Source of the DNA: Planctomycetota bacterium
Lineage (GTDB): Bacteria > Planctomycetota > Phycisphaerae > UBA1845
Length of the DNA stretch: 64,000 nucleotides
Reading direction: 5' to 3'
Assembly (NCBI GenBank): GCA_016200265.1
Contig: JACQFE010000011.1
Coordinates: 62,001-126,000 of the forward strand
Shown: positions 35,094 through 43,839 of the stretch, piece by piece
Position numbering within the stretch: the stretch's first letter is position 1
Layout of the letters: each line of letters starts with the position of its first letter
The notes under the pieces: generated by a model
Told to the model about the DNA's origin: nothing
The model's input: the letters and a program-made list of their open reading frames with translations, nothing else
Databases searched by the model: none
Program-made: the position numbers and the translations under genes

Positions 35094-36206
35094 ATGCCGA
35101 CGAAAGATTTGGTCACGAAAGTCTGGATTGAACCGGGGTGCATTGTTTGTGACGCCTGCGAGACCACCGCGCCAACTGTGTTCGAAGTGACCGACGATAC
35201 CTGCATTATTCGACCCGCGGCGTTGAACGCGGAATTCACCAAGCCGATCACGCAATCCATTATTGATGCGGCTGAAGAGTGCCCGGTTGATGTCATCAAA
35301 TTTGACGTTGCGCCGGTGGAAGTTTCTGAAGAGCAGGCGGCGGCGATGGAAGCTGCGGCCGCCGCACCTAAGCCCGCTGCGGTTGAACATGCGGCGCCGG
35401 CAACCGCTGCTGCGCCACCTGCGGCGAAAGCGGCTCCAACGGCCGTCCCAGGTAAGACCGCTGAGCCTGCGACCGCAACGGCGAAGACGGCACCACATGC
35501 GCCGGTTTCGGTGGCCGGCGCATCCGATCCGGCGATTGCGGCACTCCTGCGTGCGGCTTCATCACGTGGTGGCAACGTCATGATTCAGAAACGTGATGAA
35601 TCGCAGGGTATGAGTGCGGATGCGATGAAGCGCACTGACCCGCGCGAGCTTCCGGCAGATGCGCGACAGGCAATGCTGCTCGAAGCGGCCAAGAAGGCGA
35701 AAGATGAGGGCATGACTCGCCGGGCATTCATGAGCGGGGCCGCACTCGGGATTGGCTGGGTTGCATTCGGAGTAGGCACTGGCGTCGCGGTCGGGCCGGC
35801 GTTTGGCCGGTTCATGATGCCCAACGTGCTCGAAGAGCCCGATCCGAAGGTGCGAGTCGGAAAAATTCAAAAGTATCTGGAAATGCAGCCCGGCGAGGTG
35901 AATGAGGATTACAAGCCGCAGGGCATTTGGATCATTCGCGAGGAGGATCGCATCGCGGCCTTGAGCATCATTTGCACCCATCTGGGTTGCATTCCGAATT
36001 GGCTGCCGAACGATCGCAAGTTCAAGTGCCCGTGCCACGGCAGTGGGTACAAGCCGAACGGAATTAACTTTGAGGGACCGACGCCGCGGCCGCTGGAGCG
36101 ATTCAACGTCAACGTCGAGGACGGCATCGTGATCGTGGACAAGAGCAAGAAATATCAATGGGAGCTGGGTCAGTGGGACCAGCCGGGAAGCTTTATTCAG
36201 ACATGA
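35094..36206 (+). CDS. Ferredoxin-Rieske iron-sulfur fusion protein
   Basis: 370 residues. An N-terminal ferredoxin domain has CIVCDAC (Cys16, 19, 22) and CPVDVI (Cys63), enough for one [4Fe-4S] cluster. An Ala/Pro-rich linker (about 85-165) leads to a membrane helix (GAALGIGWVAFGVGTGVAVG) after RRAF, a Tat-like signal for Rieske export. The Rieske [2Fe-2S] ligands are CTHLGC (Cys294, His296) and CPCHGSGY (Cys312/314, His315). It would take electrons from quinol at the cytochrome b Qo site. The extra ferredoxin is unusual. AGAGAG just upstream of ATG 35094 may bind the ribosome. The b6-like gene follows 280 bases downstream. Confidence 0.92.
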   Translation: MPTKDLVTKVWIEPGCIVCDACETTAPTVFEVTDDTCIIRPAALNAEFTKPITQSIIDAAEECPVDVIKFDVAPVEVSEEQAAAMEAAAAAPKPAAVEHAAPATAAAPPAAKAAPTAVPGKTAEPATATAKTAPHAPVSVAGASDPAIAALLRAASSRGGNVMIQKRDESQGMSADAMKRTDPRELPADARQAMLLEAAKKAKDEGMTRRAFMSGAALGIGWVAFGVGTGVAVGPAFGRFMMPNVLEEPDPKVRVGKIQKYLEMQPGEVNEDYKPQGIWIIREEDRIAALSIICTHLGCIPNWLPNDRKFKCPCHGSGYKPNGINFEGPTPRPLERFNVNVEDGIVIVDKSKKYQWELGQWDQPGSFIQT

Positions 36207-36359
36207 TTTGATTCTCGCTGGACTCCCGGATGGACGGCGATAAAGTACCGTCGGCGCGGTAAGTGATGGACAACTCTGGTATGCGGGATTTGTGCCATGC
36301 TTGAGTTGGAATCAAAGCGAAGCATTCAGGAAACAGAGAGAATTACAGAACTGTCCGCC

Positions 36360-36429
36360 GTCATGCTGAGCGGAACGAAGCATCTCTATCACGAGATTCT
36401 TCGGTCGCTTCCGGCGACCTCAGAATGAC
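36360..36429 (+). repeat. Dispersed repeat family D, copy 2
   Basis: GTCATGCTGAGCGGAACGAA ... CCTCAGAATGAC, with inner GAAGCATCTC / GAGATTCTTC that can form a hairpin. It sits between the Rieske and cytochrome b genes. Confidence 0.85.
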
Positions 36430-36485
36430 GGTGATGAGCTGCGAAAACGGCAATCGAAGCGCCGTCACAGGGAAGGTTCGGGAAA

Positions 36486-37259
36486 ATGTCGGTAGGTAGC
36501 TGGATACGTGAAGGACAAATCTGGGGCAGCATTTTCCGTCATGGGGTTCCGCGTGACCGGCGTACTCGAGCCATGGCGGTTTTGAGCAACGTCTTTCTTC
36601 ACCTTCATCCCGTCGCAGTGCGGAAAAGCGGCATTCGTCTGTCGTTCACGTGGTGCATGGGCGGGCTGACGTTTTTCTTGTTCCTTGTCGAAATCGTAAC
36701 CGGCGTGCTGCTGATGTTTTATTACCGCCCGACGGTCGAATACGCGTATTTCGATATTCAAGGGTTGCGAGCGCATGTCACGCTGGGGCTCTTGCGAGAG
36801 CTGCACCGATGGGGCGCGCACGCGATGATCATCACGATTTGGCTGCACATGCTGCGCGTGTTCCTGACGGGCAGTTATAAGCCGCCGAGGGAATTCAACT
36901 GGAGCGTGGGCGTCATCTTGCTGGTGCTCACATTGCTGCTTTCGTTTACGGGCTATTTGCTGCCGTGGGATCAGCTAGCGATGTGGGCCATTACGGTGGG
37001 TTCCAATATGGCCCGGGCGACGCCGTTTCTGGGCAACGAGGGTCCGGGCGCGGCATTCATTCAGATCGGCGGCGTACCGCTGGTTCACGCGGGAGATGAC
37101 GCGAGGTTTGGACTGTTGGCGGGTACATTTGTCGGCCCGAACGCGCTGCTGCGGTTTTACGTCCTTCACTGCGTATTTATTCCAATTGTCGTGACGGTAT
37201 TGCTTGCGGTGCATTTTTGGAGAGTCCGTAAGGACGGCGGAATTTCCGGACCGCTCTAG
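36486..37259 (+). CDS. petB: Cytochrome b6-like subunit with haem c_n cysteine
   Basis: 257 residues, four membrane helices, the haem-carrying half of a split cytochrome b. Haem ligands are His107 and His121 ([20 protein letters not shown]) in helix B, and the two histidines of [19 protein letters not shown] in helix D. The helix D pair is 15 apart, the spacing typical of b6f rather than bc1 complexes. [11 protein letters not shown] aligns with the b6 segment whose Cys35 binds haem c_n covalently, and [16 protein letters not shown] matches b6 as well. The next gene codes for the C-terminal half. It oxidises quinol and returns electrons across the membrane. Confidence 0.92.
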   Translation: MSVGSWIREGQIWGSIFRHGVPRDRRTRAMAVLSNVFLHLHPVAVRKSGIRLSFTWCMGGLTFFLFLVEIVTGVLLMFYYRPTVEYAYFDIQGLRAHVTLGLLRELHRWGAHAMIITIWLHMLRVFLTGSYKPPREFNWSVGVILLVLTLLLSFTGYLLPWDQLAMWAITVGSNMARATPFLGNEGPGAAFIQIGGVPLVHAGDDARFGLLAGTFVGPNALLRFYVLHCVFIPIVVTVLLAVHFWRVRKDGGISGPL

Positions 37260-37325
37260 TGATTTGTAACTTGTAACTGGGAACCAAAACCAGACACGGC
37301 ATTCCGAAACCAAGATTAAACTGGA

Positions 37326-38423
37326 ATGGAAGGCATCAAAGAATTCATCAATGCGATTTGTCGGCCGGCGCCGTTTTTGGTGCTGGCGATTGTCGCATTG
37401 GGTCTTTTTCTAGCGCTCTATCGAAAGTTGACGAAGCCTGCTGCGGCCGCAGTTCTTGGCGGCGGCTTCACCTTGTTTTTCCTGCTGAGCTGTCTCGATC
37501 CGAATTTCCAGAAGATCGTGGCGAAGGCCGACAACGTGCCCATCGTGATGATGATGTTCGCGATCGGCTATTTCCTATGGCTTTCGTTCCGCCAGGCGGC
37601 ACTGAATGACGCGGCGATCGAGGCCGGTCAACCGCTGCGAGAAGCGGGTTCGGATGACAAGGTCCTTGTTTGGCCCGATCTGGTGTACTCGGAATTCATT
37701 TCACTGATTCTGTTCACGGCTTTCCTGACGGTGTGGGCGATCGTGCTGCGAGCGCCGCTGGAACAGCCGGCCGATCCGAATGTGGCCCCGAATCCGGCCA
37801 AGGCTCCGTGGTATTTTCTCGGCTTGCAGGAGATGCTCGTCTATTTCGATCCGTGGCTGGCGGGCGTGTTGCTGCCGGGACTCATCATCGTCGGGTTGGT
37901 TGCAATTCCATATATCGACACCAATCCGCGAGGCAACGGGTATTACACGTTCAAAGAGCGTCGTTTCGCGATCACGATGTTCCTTGCGGGCTTCGTGATT
38001 CTGTGGGTCGTGCTCATCATCTTCGGCACGTTCCTTAGGGGCCCGAATTGGAATTTCTTCGGTCCCTATGAGTATTGGGACATGCACAAGCCGATGGCGC
38101 TGCTGAACACGGAGTTCCATGATTTATTCTGGACCGGCTTGTTGGGTCGGGCTTTGCCAACAGAAGGTCGTGGGCCGATCCCCGCGTATCTGATTCGCGA
38201 AGCGCCCGGAATCGCGCTGCTCGGTGCGTATTTCATCTTGGGTCCGTTGATCCTGCGGGTTCTCTTTTTCCGCAAGCTGGCGGCGAAGATGGGTTTGATT
38301 CGATATAGCGTGATGGTCATGCTCTTGCTGGTCATGCTCTTGATGCCCATCAAGATGGTGCTTCGTTGGACGATCAATTTGCACTACATCGTGGGCATTA
38401 CGGAGTGGTCGTTGAATGTGTGA
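37326..38423 (+). CDS. petD: Cytochrome b subunit IV-like protein, extended, with altered Qo motif
   Basis: 365 residues, far longer than plant-type PetD (about 160). Three extra membrane helices lead it, then LVWPDLVYSEFISLILF aligns with the start of subunit IV. The Qo motif is PAKAPWYFLGLQEM, in place of the PEWY of most complexes: the glutamate that takes a quinol proton is replaced by Pro. Further helices (LLPGLIIVGLVAIPYI, FLAGFVILWVVLIIFG) and a C-terminal extension follow. It would complete the quinol site and hold the b6-like subunit. It lies 66 bases after the b6-like gene and is followed by a microrepeat patch, then the cytochrome c gene. Confidence 0.88.
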   Translation: MEGIKEFINAICRPAPFLVLAIVALGLFLALYRKLTKPAAAAVLGGGFTLFFLLSCLDPNFQKIVAKADNVPIVMMMFAIGYFLWLSFRQAALNDAAIEAGQPLREAGSDDKVLVWPDLVYSEFISLILFTAFLTVWAIVLRAPLEQPADPNVAPNPAKAPWYFLGLQEMLVYFDPWLAGVLLPGLIIVGLVAIPYIDTNPRGNGYYTFKERRFAITMFLAGFVILWVVLIIFGTFLRGPNWNFFGPYEYWDMHKPMALLNTEFHDLFWTGLLGRALPTEGRGPIPAYLIREAPGIALLGAYFILGPLILRVLFFRKLAAKMGLIRYSVMVMLLLVMLLMPIKMVLRWTINLHYIVGITEWSLNV

Positions 38424-38430
38424 TCAAGGT

Positions 38431-38495
38431 AACAGGCAGTAGGCAGCAGGCAATAGTGAAGAGATATGACGTTTTGACTTTTTGATGTTTTGACA
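38431..38495. repeat. Low-complexity microrepeat patch
   Basis: AACAGGCAGTAGGCAGCAGG then CAATAGTGAAGAGATATGAC, followed by GTTTTGAC/TTTTTGATG/TTTTGAC units, fills the gap before the octahaem gene. Units of five to eight bases recur with small changes. Related patches lie at 20153-20190, 37261-37280 and 53521-53565. Confidence 0.6.
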
Positions 38496-38502
38496 TTTAC
38501 AA

Positions 38503-41500
38503 ATGCCCGTATCGGAAGACAAACTGTATCGCAGTGACGGCATCAATCGCTGGTTCGCTTTGAGCAGCGTGCTGATGACGCTCACGATTTTCTGGATGAT
38601 CTGGGTGGATTACGACCGCCCGTACATTCCATTTCAGGACAATTATTTTCTCGATAAGGCCGCGTTTGCTCACTTCGATTATCTCGATGCGTCGCGTCAG
38701 GAACGCCAAAACGAGATTCAACTCGCCAAGCAGAGACTCAAGGACAATCAGGAAGAATTTGCGCAGACCAAGGCGTCGCAGCGGACGAAGTTGGATGACG
38801 AGTTCGCTCATGCGGAGTTGCAATTCAAGATCGCCAACGCGCCGTACAGTCAGGCGAGTCAAGTCCTGGAAGTCACGAAGGACAGCTATGAGCGGGCGTT
38901 GGGCGCATACGGTCCGACGCACCCAAATACGCAAAAGGCTCGTGAGAAATTTCACGAGGAAGAAGCCGCCGTCGACAAGATGCGGCAGGACAAAGAGCAT
39001 TGGGAAGATGAAAAGAAACGCATTCAAGGTGACATCAAGACTCTCACCAGCAAGCTGAGGGATAAAGAGAAAGAGGTCAAAGATCTTGAAGCGGTGGCCG
39101 AAACCGCGGCGCGAAAGGATCGTGAATTCCGTGGCGTGCTCACCGACGACGGTTTGCTCGGCGGCATTCCGATCATCAAGGCCATCATCAATGCCCCTCT
39201 GCTCGATTTCACGGCGAAAAAGGGGACACCCGCGCGGCATCAGGTGAATCAACTTGTTCTCCCGCAGGTTCGCCAGCGGCTCAATTACCTTGAAAGCTAC
39301 ACGACCGATCGCTGCACGACGTGCCATGTCGCGATCAACGATCCCGATTTTTCGAAAGAAAATCTGGCGAAGAAGCTCGAGAAATGGTTGCCGGGGATCA
39401 ATGAGGAATTGCAGCGCGAAGGGCATCCGCCGATGGAATTGCCGATCGCGCCGACGGTCGCCGGAATGGACAAACCTCTGCCGTCAGGCCGGGTGACGGA
39501 ATACTGGGCGGAACTTTCCAAGGCGCAGCAGGATTCGTATTTCGATGAGCTGCAGAAGCGCGTCAACAAATATTTGAAAGACTCGGGGCGGAAGACGATT
39601 GAGTTGAAAGAGCCGCTGCTCGCTCACCCCAATCTTGATCTGTATCTGACGCCCGATTCGCCGCACCCCATCAATTTGATGGGGTGCACGGTGTGCCACG
39701 AGGGCAATCCGCAGGAGACGGATTTCGTGCAGGCCGCTCATTCGCCGCCCACGCACGAGATCGAGAAGGAGTGGGAGGAGAAGTATTACATTCGCCTCTT
39801 GGGGCTGCCCAACATCACATTTGAGACGATCGAGCATTTCTGGGATCGTCCGATGCGTTTGCCGCAGCATACGGAGGCAGGGTGCGCCAAGTGCCATGCT
39901 CCGATCACTGATATTGCGAAATTCGAGGGTGAAAGGCCTGGGGCACGCATCAATAAGGGCCAGCACCTGTTCCGCGAGGTCGGGTGCATCAATTGCCATG
40001 AAGTGAAGAGCCTGGCCGGTTCGAGGCGCGTGGGCCCGGATTTGTCGCGGGTGTCGGCGAAATTGAAGCCGGGATTTGTGCAACAATGGGCGTACTACCC
40101 GCAGAGTTTCCGGCCTTCGACACGTATGCCGCACTTCTTCATGCAGGAGAACAATCGAGCGGAGAGCAAGAACCAATTCGATCCCGATCCGATCGCGCGT
40201 ACCAAGGCAGAAGTCACGGCGATGAGCAAGTATCTTTTCGCGGTTTCGTCCGTGGTGGCGAGCGACTGGAAGCCGCTGACGCCGCCGGAAGGCACGACGG
40301 GTGATGTTGAGCGAGGTCGGACAGTGTTCAAATCTGTCGGCTGCCTTGCGTGTCATTCGAACATGGCGGAGTTTGGCGAAAAGTGGATTACCAAAGACCT
40401 GGCCGAGCATGAAGGGTTGAAGGAAGATACGGCCGGCCATCGCTACAAGGGTATGACGCTGAATCAGCGCGTTCGTTACGCGATGGAGCACTTCGCGGAT
40501 CAGATTGATACTTTCCTTTCGCCGGAGAAGACCGCGTTTGATCCGAACAAGTCGTACAACCCGCCGATCTTCACGCGTTTCGCGCCGGAGCTTTCGGGCA
40601 TCGGCAGCAAGGTGTCGTATGAATGGCTGTATTCGTGGCTGATGGAGCCGACGCATTATTCGCCGGACACGAAAATGCCCGGCCTTCGGCTTCGACCGGG
40701 TGAAGCGGCGGATCTGGCGACCTATCTTACGACGCTGAAGCACGATGAATTCAAGGATAGTGAATTCACCATCGATTCGGCGATGCAGTCGCTGGCGGAT
40801 GAGTTGATCTTCGGCTTGCTGTCATCGCAACGATCCGAGCAGCGCAGCCGGGCGATCTTGCGCGACGAGAAGAACGAGCTCAGTGAATCGCTGGTCAGCC
40901 TTGTGAGGAACTCATTCGCCCAAAATGAAGTGCGGGCGGCGAAGGATCGCGGCGAAGTCCTCGGCGAGGAGCAAGCGAAAAAGAAGGGTGAAGAGACAGC
41001 CAAGAAGCTCGTCAATTCCCTTTCGCTCGATGATAAGAAAATGGTGTTCCTTGGCAGCAAGATGATCGGGCATTACGGCTGTTACGCGTGTCACAAGATT
41101 CCCGGCTTTGAAGAGACCACGCCGCCCGGCACCGAATTGTCCGCGTGGGCGGAAAAGCCGGTTTCGCAACTTGATTTCGCGTTCTATGACGACGCGTTCC
41201 ACGGAATGCGCGAAGAAAAATTCAATACCTTCGGAAATATTTATCCGCGTGATGCGAAGCAACTGAATGATTTGTCGCCGACGCCGGACGACATGAAGGA
41301 GCAAATCAATCACACGCACACCGCGTTCGCCAAACACAAGCTGCTCAATCCGCGGATCTGGGACCGGGAGAAGATCAAGAGGCCATACGACAAGTTGAAG
41401 ATGCCGAATTTCTATTTCACTGAAGACGAGGCCGACGCCCTGGTGACGTTTCTTCTTTCGAGAATTCCGCCGCGCGTGACGGATCAATTGAAGGTGAATT

Positions 41501-42795
41501 ACGCCACGGATCCGCTGGGTCCGATCGCAAAGGGACGGGCGCTCACTCGCGAGTTGAACTGCGTGAACTGTCATCAGTTGGAGGACAATGCCCCGCTCGT
41601 GCAGCAGTATTTCCGCAGGCAGGCGGGCGAGAAAGAGATTTTCGATGTGACCAATGCACCGCCGCTGTTGTGGGGCGAGGGCGCGAAGGCGCAGCACAGC
41701 TGGCTGCACGATTTCTTCCTGCATGTCGTGCCGCTTCGTCCCTGGCTGCAGATTCGGATGCCGTCGTTCAATATCACGGGGGAGCAGGCGACGACGCTGG
41801 TCGAATATTTTGCGGCGTTAAGCCAGTACGATGCGCGTGCGCTCCGGAAAAACCTCGGTCCGATTGAGGAATTCCGGACCAAGGCCGAGGCTGCAGCGCT
41901 CGCCTCGAAGGACGCGAAGAAACCGACGGAAGCGAATGCCGGCGCGGTTCAGCCCGGCAGTGACTGGTTTGAGAAGGATTCGCTTCATCGATTTGCATCG
42001 AGCGTGGAGAACTTCGGGCTGGAGCGCAAATTGGTTCGTCCCGATGATCTGAATCCAATCGTGAATGCGGCGGATCGCCTGCGCGAGGCGCATTCCAAGT
42101 TGCTGAATCGAACGGAATTCCTGCAACAGTTGTATGCGGTCTCGTATCCATTTGTGGAGCCGTCGGCTCCGTTGGAATCACAGGATCGATTCCAGAAGGG
42201 TGAACAATTTTTCACCGCGATGGGATGTTTGAAGTGCCACGTAATGGGCGAAATGCTTCCGGGGCCGGCGAAGAACACGGATGAATTCGTTCAGGTTTAC
42301 CGGCTCGATAGTGTTCTGGGAGCAGGGGATCAGGCCACGGCGATTTTGAACGGCCAGCCGTACGCAATCGGATCCGTGATTGATGGTCACAAGTTGATCA
42401 AGGCCGAGAACGTGGTCTACGAATCCGGCGATGTCGAGACGAAGGCGACCATTGAAGGCACCAATGCCGCCAGTGAGACGGAAAAGATCGTGCTTCAAGC
42501 CCCAAGTGCACCGAATTTGGGGCTGGCGCATCAGCGGTTGCGGCGTGCGTGGCTGCACGACTGGATGCTCGATCCGCAGGCGATTCAGCCGGGCACGAAG
42601 ATGCCGCAGAATTTCCGCGATGGTGAGGCCGCAATCAAGGGCGACGAGCGGTTCCCCAAAGAAGGCGAAGAGCAGATTCACCTGCTGCTGGATTTCATCT
42701 ACGATGCGGGTCGGCGGGGGACGCGGGAGCCGCTGACGAAGACGATCGAGAAGGAAAAGAAGGGATTTGAGGAGGAGAAGGCGTTTGAGGAATAG
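38503..42795 (+). CDS. Giant octahaem cytochrome c (1430 residues)
   Basis: A membrane-anchored multihaem cytochrome. An N-terminal helix (WFALSSVLMTLTIFWMIWV, about 18-40) anchors it. A long charged coiled coil (60-210) follows. Eight CxxCH haem sites are seen: CTTCH 271, CTVCH 395, CAKCH 461, CINCH 495, CLACH 614, CYACH 860, CVNCH 1020 and CLKCH 1242. Several lie in repeated cytochrome c modules ending in the GP...PGTKMP/FTRM-type Met ligand region, e.g. SRVSAKLKPGFVQQW. It would pass electrons from the Rieske/b6 complex to the oxidase, perhaps replacing a soluble cytochrome c. It sits 80 bases after the subunit IV-like gene. No canonical c1 or small cytochrome c gene is in the cluster. Confidence 0.93.
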   Translation: MPVSEDKLYRSDGINRWFALSSVLMTLTIFWMIWVDYDRPYIPFQDNYFLDKAAFAHFDYLDASRQERQNEIQLAKQRLKDNQEEFAQTKASQRTKLDDEFAHAELQFKIANAPYSQASQVLEVTKDSYERALGAYGPTHPNTQKAREKFHEEEAAVDKMRQDKEHWEDEKKRIQGDIKTLTSKLRDKEKEVKDLEAVAETAARKDREFRGVLTDDGLLGGIPIIKAIINAPLLDFTAKKGTPARHQVNQLVLPQVRQRLNYLESYTTDRCTTCHVAINDPDFSKENLAKKLEKWLPGINEELQREGHPPMELPIAPTVAGMDKPLPSGRVTEYWAELSKAQQDSYFDELQKRVNKYLKDSGRKTIELKEPLLAHPNLDLYLTPDSPHPINLMGCTVCHEGNPQETDFVQAAHSPPTHEIEKEWEEKYYIRLLGLPNITFETIEHFWDRPMRLPQHTEAGCAKCHAPITDIAKFEGERPGARINKGQHLFREVGCINCHEVKSLAGSRRVGPDLSRVSAKLKPGFVQQWAYYPQSFRPSTRMPHFFMQENNRAESKNQFDPDPIARTKAEVTAMSKYLFAVSSVVASDWKPLTPPEGTTGDVERGRTVFKSVGCLACHSNMAEFGEKWITKDLAEHEGLKEDTAGHRYKGMTLNQRVRYAMEHFADQIDTFLSPEKTAFDPNKSYNPPIFTRFAPELSGIGSKVSYEWLYSWLMEPTHYSPDTKMPGLRLRPGEAADLATYLTTLKHDEFKDSEFTIDSAMQSLADELIFGLLSSQRSEQRSRAILRDEKNELSESLVSLVRNSFAQNEVRAAKDRGEVLGEEQAKKKGEETAKKLVNSLSLDDKKMVFLGSKMIGHYGCYACHKIPGFEETTPPGTELSAWAEKPVSQLDFAFYDDAFHGMREEKFNTFGNIYPRDAKQLNDLSPTPDDMKEQINHTHTAFAKHKLLNPRIWDREKIKRPYDKLKMPNFYFTEDEADALVTFLLSRIPPRVTDQLKVNYATDPLGPIAKGRALTRELNCVNCHQLEDNAPLVQQYFRRQAGEKEIFDVTNAPPLLWGEGAKAQHSWLHDFFLHVVPLRPWLQIRMPSFNITGEQATTLVEYFAALSQYDARALRKNLGPIEEFRTKAEAAALASKDAKKPTEANAGAVQPGSDWFEKDSLHRFASSVENFGLERKLVRPDDLNPIVNAADRLREAHSKLLNRTEFLQQLYAVSYPFVEPSAPLESQDRFQKGEQFFTAMGCLKCHVMGEMLPGPAKNTDEFVQVYRLDSVLGAGDQATAILNGQPYAIGSVIDGHKLIKAENVVYESGDVETKATIEGTNAASETEKIVLQAPSAPNLGLAHQRLRRAWLHDWMLDPQAIQPGTKMPQNFRDGEAAIKGDERFPKEGEEQIHLLLDFIYDAGRRGTREPLTKTIEKEKKGFEEEKAFEE

Positions 42796-43033
42796 GGCGT
42801 GGATCGCGTCGTCCTGATTCATGGGATTCCAAGCGAAGAGTTTGAGCGAGACTCTTCGGTTCGTTCAGAATGACGGTTGGAAAAGCATGGTGCGTCTCGA
42901 GATGAAGCCTACGGGGAATCAAGTGAGGTCAGATTCTCCATCTTCACGGCGGATTTTTCGCATTGAAACGATTGTGGTTATCGAATAGAAGATGCGTTCA
43001 TTGAATTGAATGAATCAGAAGGAGATTAGGGCA

Positions 43034-43759
43034 ATGCAAAAGACATTTCGTTATGGCGTTCTGTGCGCGTTCGCCGCGACACTCGGCCTGGCCGGGGTTG
43101 TTCGCGCGGCTGACGATGGAGTGATCAAGGGCAAGGTAATTTTCAAGGGCGATACGGATAAGTTCAAGCGATCCCCGATCGACACCAGCAAGGACGCGAA
43201 TTGCAAGAAACCGATTGGAAGTTGGGACGTGATCTTGAACAAAAAGACTGATCCGATCACGATCAAGAACGTCGTGGTTTCGATCAAGGAAGGTCTGGGA
43301 GACAAGAAATTTCCGCCGAAGACCGAGCCATTCAAGTTGACCCAGAAGGATTGCCAATATGATCCGCACATCATTGCCGTCATGGAGGATCAGCCCGTAA
43401 AAATCCTTAACGGCGATGACACCAACCACAATATCCATTTCCTTCCCAAGAAAAACACAGAGGAGAATTTTTCTCAACCTCAGAAGGACGAGGTCACCGG
43501 AAAAGAGCTCAAATTCAAGCTTGAGGAGCCATTCAAGGTGAAGTGCGACGTACACCCATGGATGGGCGCTCACGTTCTCGTGTTCACGCATCCGTACTTT
43601 GCGGTGACGGGCGACGACGGCACGTTTGAGTTGAAAGGTCTGCCGCCAGGTAAATACGTCGTCGAGGCGTGGCACGAGAAGTTTGGAACAATGAAGGCGG
43701 ATGTTGAGGTCGCGGCCGGTAAGCCGGCTGAAAAAGACTTCACGTTCGAGCCGAAGTAG
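43034..43759 (+). CDS. Cupredoxin-like secreted copper protein
   Basis: 241 residues with a signal peptide (FRYGVLCAFAATLGLAGVVRA). A beta-sandwich domain carries the copper-type ligands DDTNHNIHF and KCDVHPWMGAHV: His, then Cys-x-x-His-x-x-Met, as in type 1 copper sites. A C-terminal module GTFELKGLPPGKYVVEAWHE resembles carboxypeptidase regulatory-like (CnaB) domains. The position between the octahaem and oxidase subunit II genes suggests a soluble electron carrier or copper donor for CuA. ATG 43034 is chosen; another in-frame ATG at 43010 precedes it. Copper binding is inferred from the ligand set. Confidence 0.82.
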   Translation: MQKTFRYGVLCAFAATLGLAGVVRAADDGVIKGKVIFKGDTDKFKRSPIDTSKDANCKKPIGSWDVILNKKTDPITIKNVVVSIKEGLGDKKFPPKTEPFKLTQKDCQYDPHIIAVMEDQPVKILNGDDTNHNIHFLPKKNTEENFSQPQKDEVTGKELKFKLEEPFKVKCDVHPWMGAHVLVFTHPYFAVTGDDGTFELKGLPPGKYVVEAWHEKFGTMKADVEVAAGKPAEKDFTFEPK

Positions 43760-43839
43760 TTGGTGCGGAATTGCAATGGGCGTTAGCACTCTGAAAAGTT
43801 TTATCGAGATCCACGGGAATCAAGTGCGGGAGAGATTCA

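Noticed and set aside
35066-35581. Antisense Ala/Gly-rich frame of 171 codons
   Set aside because: It mirrors the Ala/Pro-rich linker of the ferredoxin-Rieske gene and has no family features.
39484-40743. A 419-codon minus-strand frame
   Set aside because: It is antisense to the octahaem cytochrome gene, which has eight haem motifs; the frame has none of its own.
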